Below, one piece after another: positions 1 through 6,105 of a stretch of 6,105 nt of DNA. The DNA lies in the NCBI GenBank assembly GCA_016839385.1, contig JAEOUK010000126.1:1-6105 (forward strand), read 5' to 3'. The notes beneath the pieces are model-generated. The model was not told the DNA's origin, searched no databases, and worked only from the letters and a program-made list of their open reading frames with translations. Source of the DNA: Promethearchaeota archaeon (lineage in GTDB: Archaea > Asgardarchaeota > Lokiarchaeia > Sigynarchaeales > MK-D1). The translations under genes were made by a program, and so were the position numbers. Every line of letters starts with the position of its first letter. Position 1 is the stretch's first letter.

Positions 1-92
1 TCCATGCTGAATTTAAAAGTCGACCTTATGCACCATCCCCTTTATATCGTGCTTTTATTAAGGCAATTAAAAAACATAAAAATATAAAATAG
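1..92 (+). CDS. pyrG: CTP synthase, C-terminal end (partial, 5' end outside window)
   Basis: This is the last 29 codons of a gene entering from the left, read from base 3 and ending at TAG 90-92. The peptide begins HAEFKSRPYAPSP and continues LYRAFIKAIKKHKNIK. It matches the very end of CTP synthase, where the class I glutamine amidotransferase domain finishes with HPEFKSRP, a Pro-Ser-Pro segment and a short basic helix. The enzyme makes CTP from UTP, ATP and glutamine in the cytosol. The His and Glu of the first three residues would be the second and third members of the Cys-His-Glu glutaminase triad. The residue between them is Ala here, where most family members have Pro. The two bases before the His codon (TC) fit a preceding Phe codon, as in the usual QFHPE context. 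The synthetase domain and nucleophile Cys are outside the window, so the assignment rests on this short but distinctive tail. Confidence 0.85.
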   Translation, partial: HAEFKSRPYAPSPLYRAFIKAIKKHKNIK

Positions 93-110
93 ATTCCAGA
101 TTGAATGTGA

Positions 111-123
111 TTTCATTTTTCTT
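111..123 (+). terminator. T-rich tract, possible archaeal terminator for pyrG
   Basis: The run TTTCATTTTTCTT starts about 19 bases after the pyrG stop codon. Archaeal RNA polymerase can terminate at T-rich non-template tracts without a hairpin, and no strong stem is seen before this one. In such an AT-rich spacer the tract could also be chance. Confidence 0.35.
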
Positions 124-201
124 CAAACTTATTAACGGAGTAATTATTTATGAGTTAATAAATCCGCATCAAATATTTTAGCTACGAGGAAATTTAATTA
201 A

Positions 202-210
202 TTATAAAAT
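202..210 (+). promoter_or_regulatory. TATA-box candidate for nurA
   Basis: TTATAAAAT lies 47 bases before the nurA ATG and is preceded by an AT-rich stretch (191-201). With archaeal initiation about 25 bases downstream of the box, the transcript would start near 230 and have a leader of roughly 25-30 bases. No purine-rich ribosome binding site is visible before the ATG at 258. The whole spacer is AT-rich, so neighbouring sequences such as AATTTAAT at 191 could serve instead. Confidence 0.4.
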
Positions 211-257
211 GGAAATATGCTCTACTAAATCTTATTTATCTTAAAAACAGTACACAT

Positions 258-1691
258 ATGGAAGAAGTGGAGAAACAGACTCAAAATCCAACCTCAATAC
301 TTCCCGATTTTGCTCAAAATCTTTCTCTAAATTTAAAGAAAAAGTATGAAGCATACTCTCAAATCGATTCACTAAAAGAATCTCAATCTTTGGAAAGGAT
401 ATTTTCTTTTGTAATTCCGGAGTATGCAAGGGACATTCTAGTATTGGAATCAAAAAAAAACCAATTAATAGAAATCCTTCAGCAAATGAAAGATTTCATT
501 GAAACAAAGTTTAGCATCGATAAATTCTTTTCTGCGGATGAGATTCTAGAAAATTCATTTGTGAGTCAAGTAAAACCCGTTAAATTATCTAATTTCACAG
601 TTGCGGCTGTTGATGGAAGTTTTGTCAGGAAATGTTATACAAATTTCGAATTTTCTCTGTTTCGAGCCATTTCAGTAATATATGAATTTAATGACCTTGA
701 TGTAAATATTCAATATTATCCTGATCAAAAAGGAATGCAAAATTATCGATTAGGAAGAATTTTAAACAACATTTCTGAGCAAAATGCATCATCTCAAATT
801 TCAATAGATCGAGCATTTATGGAGATTAGTTTAGTAAACGAAATGATAAACCAATGCAATAAGAAACTTGACATGATTATACTAGATGGATCAATTCTAA
901 CGGAACCCTTGAATCTTCTTTCTAATACTCCAGAAAATTCTGAATTAATAAAAAATTTCACCAAACTTGTGAATGAATACAAAAAACTGTATAATCTATG
1001 TGATCTTCGAAATATTGACCTTATAGGGATAGTAAAGGATACTCGTTCTTCTACATTTCGAAAGTTATTAACACGCAGATTTCCCCAAATATTATCTAAA
1101 ATGGAGGATAAAAATCTAATGGAGATTGATTATAGAAAGTTATTGCAATATTTTTCAGATTTAGATTTATTTCACCGTTTTATGAATGTTGGAGAACGGA
1201 CATGTGTTTTTTCTATTAGTTCTTCAGGTAACTCATGGATTCCTCGGCAATTAGAACTTCTAAATACAGAGCTAAATCCCAGTAAAAAATTTCTTTCAGA
1301 TTATAAGTTTTTTGCATCTTATATGAAACCAGTTCCGTATGATTTTCCAATTAGAATTGAATTTCATCAAAACAAAAATAATCTGAATCCTGAGACAATC
1401 CAACAAAAGATACAAAGAATTTGTTCTCATTTATATCCATTATGTTCTAAGATGGAGGGATTTGCTATTCCAATTCCGCAAATTGAAGCTCATCTAAGAG
1501 CAAAGCTATCCCACAACGATTTAAATATGATCATTCAACTGCTGAATCGACATATAACAGAGGAAATTAAACTCTATTCAAAGAATAAACTCTTTAATGG
1601 ATTAGAAACACAAACGGTTGGAAAATTTGATGATTTTCTATTATCAAATAATTTTCTCGTCCCTAAGAGACGTGAAAGAATGCCTTTATGA
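258..1691 (+). CDS. nurA: NurA-family nuclease (DNA end resection)
   Basis: This encodes a 477-residue protein with NurA domain hallmarks. NurA is a 5'-3' exonuclease/endonuclease that works with the HerA hexameric translocase, and with Mre11-Rad50, to resect double-strand breaks in archaea. An AVDGS motif at residues 117-121 supplies the first metal-binding Asp (D119). A helix with RAFMEI (185-190) offers the conserved Glu (E189). IILDGS (207-212) supplies the second Asp (D210). GIVKDTR (257-263) matches the family's 'G-I-x-K' strand. A late segment, IPIPQIEAHLRAKL (404-417), resembles the C-terminal Pro/Glu-Ala-His region. The catalytic residue roles are assigned by analogy, not tested. The first about 110 residues are mostly helical and charged. 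No signal peptide or membrane segment is seen. No HerA, Mre11 or Rad50 gene lies within the window. The 3' end overlaps the convergent membrane-protein gene by 6 bp. The ATG at 258 is the first in frame and has no clear Shine-Dalgarno sequence. Confidence 0.8.
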   Translation: MEEVEKQTQNPTSILPDFAQNLSLNLKKKYEAYSQIDSLKESQSLERIFSFVIPEYARDILVLESKKNQLIEILQQMKDFIETKFSIDKFFSADEILENSFVSQVKPVKLSNFTVAAVDGSFVRKCYTNFEFSLFRAISVIYEFNDLDVNIQYYPDQKGMQNYRLGRILNNISEQNASSQISIDRAFMEISLVNEMINQCNKKLDMIILDGSILTEPLNLLSNTPENSELIKNFTKLVNEYKKLYNLCDLRNIDLIGIVKDTRSSTFRKLLTRRFPQILSKMEDKNLMEIDYRKLLQYFSDLDLFHRFMNVGERTCVFSISSSGNSWIPRQLELLNTELNPSKKFLSDYKFFASYMKPVPYDFPIRIEFHQNKNNLNPETIQQKIQRICSHLYPLCSKMEGFAIPIPQIEAHLRAKLSHNDLNMIIQLLNRHITEEIKLYSKNKLFNGLETQTVGKFDDFLLSNNFLVPKRRERMPL

Positions 1692-2240
1692 GGATGTGAT
1701 TTGTTTAGAACAAGAATAACAAATAGATGGATTAGATTGGTATTCTTTACCACAGTGTGGACATTTAGAAATAAATTTCAATTCTTTAGATAAGTTCGTT
1801 CCGGATTTCCTTTTTTTTCTTAGTAAAAGCTGTATCATAATTGGAATATAGAGAAGAAGGATTATACCACTAGTGATGCATATACCTACAAATAAGTCGA
1901 TTTTAATCAATATAAATGCATCAAATGCATTTCTTTTCATTAAAATTATTCCGAACAAATACAACGAAAATTCTACTGCGATTAATTGAAGAGGTATTTT
2001 CCAATCTGGCTTAATAAAAATTCCAAATAATACGATAGGAATAATCCATGATGTGATTAAGGTAACAAGCCCCTTAGAATTCCCGAGAAAGTGAAAATTC
2101 ATTACTAAAAAGGAGAGAATATATTGTTGGGAACGATTTTCAACAACCATGGGAATTAAAGGGATTCCAAGATTTCCTATTAATAAAATGATCCAATTTA
2201 ATAGAATCATATAGATGGGATTTTTCACTTCAATTTTCAT
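1686..2240 (-). CDS. Multi-pass membrane protein with C-terminal zinc ribbon, function unknown
   Basis: This is a 184-residue protein that I do not recognise as a named family. Hydrophobic stretches at about residues 8-32, 58-77, 82-101 and 108-140, with a weaker one at 40-53, suggest four or five membrane segments. The last is followed by the basic cluster RKKRK (141-145), which by the positive-inside rule puts the C-terminus in the cytosol. The tail then carries a four-cysteine zinc ribbon, CPHC (160-163) and CYSC (174-177), separated by ten residues. Similar small zinc-ribbon tails on membrane proteins are common in archaea and usually have no assigned role; they may bind protein, nucleic acid or only a structural zinc. 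The start is the ATG at 2240-2238, with the first hydrophobic segment immediately after it. The gene is convergent with nurA (6-bp overlap) and divergent from rpoA1, so it is probably transcribed alone. The ORF is credible because it has coherent membrane topology and a complete metal site. Confidence 0.75.
   Translation of the reverse strand: MKIEVKNPIYMILLNWIILLIGNLGIPLIPMVVENRSQQYILSFLVMNFHFLGNSKGLVTLITSWIIPIVLFGIFIKPDWKIPLQLIAVEFSLYLFGIILMKRNAFDAFILIKIDLFVGICITSGIILLLYIPIMIQLLLRKKRKSGTNLSKELKFISKCPHCGKEYQSNPSICYSCSKQITSS
1806..1821 (+). terminator. T-run that could end the nurA transcript
   Basis: A tract with eight consecutive T (1811-1818) flanked by more T lies about 115 bases beyond the nurA stop, on the nurA strand. 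Because nurA and its convergent neighbour overlap, there is no intergenic space for a terminator, so a nurA transcript must end inside the opposite gene. The same bases encode the Lys/Arg-rich cluster of the membrane protein on the minus strand, which alone could explain the T-run. Confidence 0.25.
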
Positions 2241-2287
2241 TTGGAGTACCGTTAATTCTGAGTTTTTCGTAAAATTTTTTTAGTATG

Positions 2288-2299
2288 CATTATATTGGA
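2288..2299 (-). promoter_or_regulatory. TATA-box candidate for the zinc-ribbon membrane protein
   Basis: Read on the minus strand this is TTCCAATATAAT followed by GC, with the AT core ending about 50 bases before the ATG at 2240. That spacing is close to the one proposed for nurA. No Shine-Dalgarno sequence precedes the ATG. The assignment rests on position and AT-richness only. Confidence 0.35.
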
Positions 2300-2330
2300 A
2301 ATTACTATTTTGATTCTACACGTTTCTATT

Positions 2331-2342
2331 CTTAATATTAAG
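2331..2342. repeat. Perfect 12-bp palindrome in the divergent promoter region
   Basis: CTTAATATTAAG is identical to its own reverse complement and sits directly before the proposed rpoA1 TATA box. It is followed by the similar CTTATATTAAAG (2343-2354), so the two form an imperfect tandem pair. A dimeric regulator could bind here, or the sequence may simply contribute to the BRE/TATA element. Palindromes of A and T arise often in sequence this AT-rich. Confidence 0.5.
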
Positions 2343-2353
2343 CTTATATTAAA
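2343..2353 (+). promoter_or_regulatory. TATA-box candidate for rpoA1-rpoA2
   Basis: CTTATATTAAA lies 53 bases before the rpoA1 ATG. Initiation about 25 bases downstream would give a leader of roughly 30 bases. A GGGTG at 2390-2394, twelve bases before the ATG, could pair weakly with the 3' end of 16S rRNA as a Shine-Dalgarno sequence. Its presence supports the idea that the A'/A'' genes start their own transcript here rather than being read through from rpoB. Confidence 0.45.
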
Positions 2354-2406
2354 GATGTTACCAGTCGCTAAACTACGTAAGATCACAAAGGGTGTAAAAT
2401 AAATAA

Positions 2407-5505
<3,099 letters not shown>

Positions 5506-5506
5506 A

Positions 5507-6105
5507 ATGACAGAAATTGCTTCAGAAGAATTTAAAACTAAAACTTTAGAATACCTTGAAAGTTTAGGTATTTCACATAGCATAATTGAAGAAATGAGCG
5601 GTTACATGAAGGATATTAAATTAACTAAGGAGCAGATCCAATATTTTGCAGACCAGGTCTATCTAAGTTACCAACGATCTATTATTGTTCCAATGGAACC
5701 GATCGGTACTGTTGCAGCACAATCCATTGGAGAACCGGGTACTCAAATGACATTGCGAACTTTTCACTTTGCAGGAGTTTCTGAATTCTCTGTAACACAA
5801 GGATTGCCCCGATTAATTGAAATTGTGGATGCACGTAGAAATCCTAGCACTCCAATCATGTATGTATATTTAGAAGAGGAATATGCGAAAGATCGGAAAA
5901 AAGCACGAGAAATTCATCAGAAAATTGAACAAATTCGTGTAGATAGTATAGCATATGATGTAGAAATTGATCTTGCAGATTATTCTATTGTGGTGTATTT
6001 GGATGAAGAATTATTAGAGGATAAGGGATTGGATATTGATGAGATTACAAAGAAATTGAAAAAATATGGTAAAAAGGGAAGTATTGATGTTGACTACGAA
6101 AATAA
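5507..6105 (+). CDS. rpoA2: DNA-directed RNA polymerase subunit A'' (Rpo1C), N-terminal half (partial)
   Basis: The gene starts at ATG 5507 and stays open to the window edge, giving 199 residues; archaeal A'' is usually around 380-400, so about half is present. After a variable helical N-terminus (1-57) comes the highly conserved [18 protein letters not shown] (64-81), then [10 protein letters not shown] (82-91) and [20 protein letters not shown] (97-116). This is the trigger-loop region that closes over the incoming nucleotide and works with the A' bridge helix. The following part (about 117-199) begins the cleft/jaw region, with a charged segment at 122-145. A'' completes the Rpb1-equivalent largest subunit with A'. 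It is in a different frame from rpoA1 and separated by one base, so the two polypeptides are truly split. In many archaea rpl30e, nusA and rps12 follow downstream, which cannot be checked here. Confidence 0.97.
   Translation, partial: MTEIASEEFKTKTLEYLESLGISHSIIEEMSGYMKDIKLTKEQIQYFADQVYLSYQRSIIVPMEPIGTVAAQSIGEPGTQMTLRTFHFAGVSEFSVTQGLPRLIEIVDARRNPSTPIMYVYLEEEYAKDRKKAREIHQKIEQIRVDSIAYDVEIDLADYSIVVYLDEELLEDKGLDIDEITKKLKKYGKKGSIDVDYEN

Noticed and set aside
146..163. Inverted repeat ATTTAT with a 6-base loop in the pyrG-nurA spacer
   Set aside because: The six-base arms are made only of A and T and do not extend; this is expected by chance in such AT-rich sequence and would not make a stable hairpin.
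241..453. Minus-strand 70-codon ORF opposite the start of nurA
   Set aside because: It lies almost wholly antisense to the well-supported nurA gene, has no recognisable motif and no promoter or ribosome binding site of its own.
794..982. Minus-strand 62-codon ORF inside nurA
   Set aside because: It covers the nurA segment around the second catalytic Asp motif, which explains the base pattern; there is no independent coding evidence.
2355..2406. Possible small RNA or riboswitch in the rpoA1 leader
   Set aside because: The predicted leader is only about 30 bases and shows no stable stem or known motif.

Overview
This window looks like a piece of an AT-rich archaeal chromosome (roughly one third GC by eye). 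The domain call rests on three things: RNA polymerase largest-subunit genes split into A' and A'' with archaeal/eukaryotic-type sequence, a NurA-family nuclease, and short AT-rich promoter-like regions suited to TATA/TBP/TFB transcription. The lineage cannot be fixed from the sequence alone. The low GC, the lysine-rich tail on A', and a membrane protein with a cytosolic zinc ribbon would fit an Asgard (Promethearchaeota) or a similar mesophilic archaeon, but that is a guess.

Layout: (1) bases 1-92 hold the last 29 codons of a plus-strand gene recognisable as CTP synthase (pyrG). This gene is missing from a simple complete-ORF view because its start lies outside the window. (2) Bases 93-257 are an AT-rich spacer with a T-rich terminator-like tract and a TATA-like box. 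(3) Bases 258-1691 encode a 477-residue NurA-type nuclease. (4) Bases 1686-2240, minus strand, encode a small multi-pass membrane protein with a C-terminal four-cysteine zinc ribbon; its stop codon overlaps the end of nurA by 6 bp in a tail-to-tail arrangement. (5) Bases 2241-2406 form a divergent promoter region containing a perfect 12-bp palindrome. (6) Bases 2407-5505 encode RNA polymerase subunit A' (Rpo1N), with a complete catalytic core plus an unusual tail of about 140 residues. (7) Bases 5507-6105 encode the first 199 residues of subunit A'' (Rpo1C), including the trigger loop, and run off the window edge.

A' and A'' are separated by a single base and must form one transcription unit; together they make the archaeal equivalent of eukaryotic Rpb1. 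The genes usually found just upstream in archaea (rpoH, rpoB) are not here. The A'/A'' pair instead has its own promoter region, facing away from the membrane-protein gene. pyrG, nurA and the membrane protein have no evident pathway link to polymerase.

Most of the window is ordinary housekeeping sequence. The feature most worth a second look is the A' tail: a lysine-rich linker followed by a short, apparently folded aromatic/basic module, placed where the eukaryotic enzyme has its 'foot' domain. No CRISPR array, insertion sequence, tRNA or rRNA was seen, and no stretch longer than 300 bases lacks a gene.
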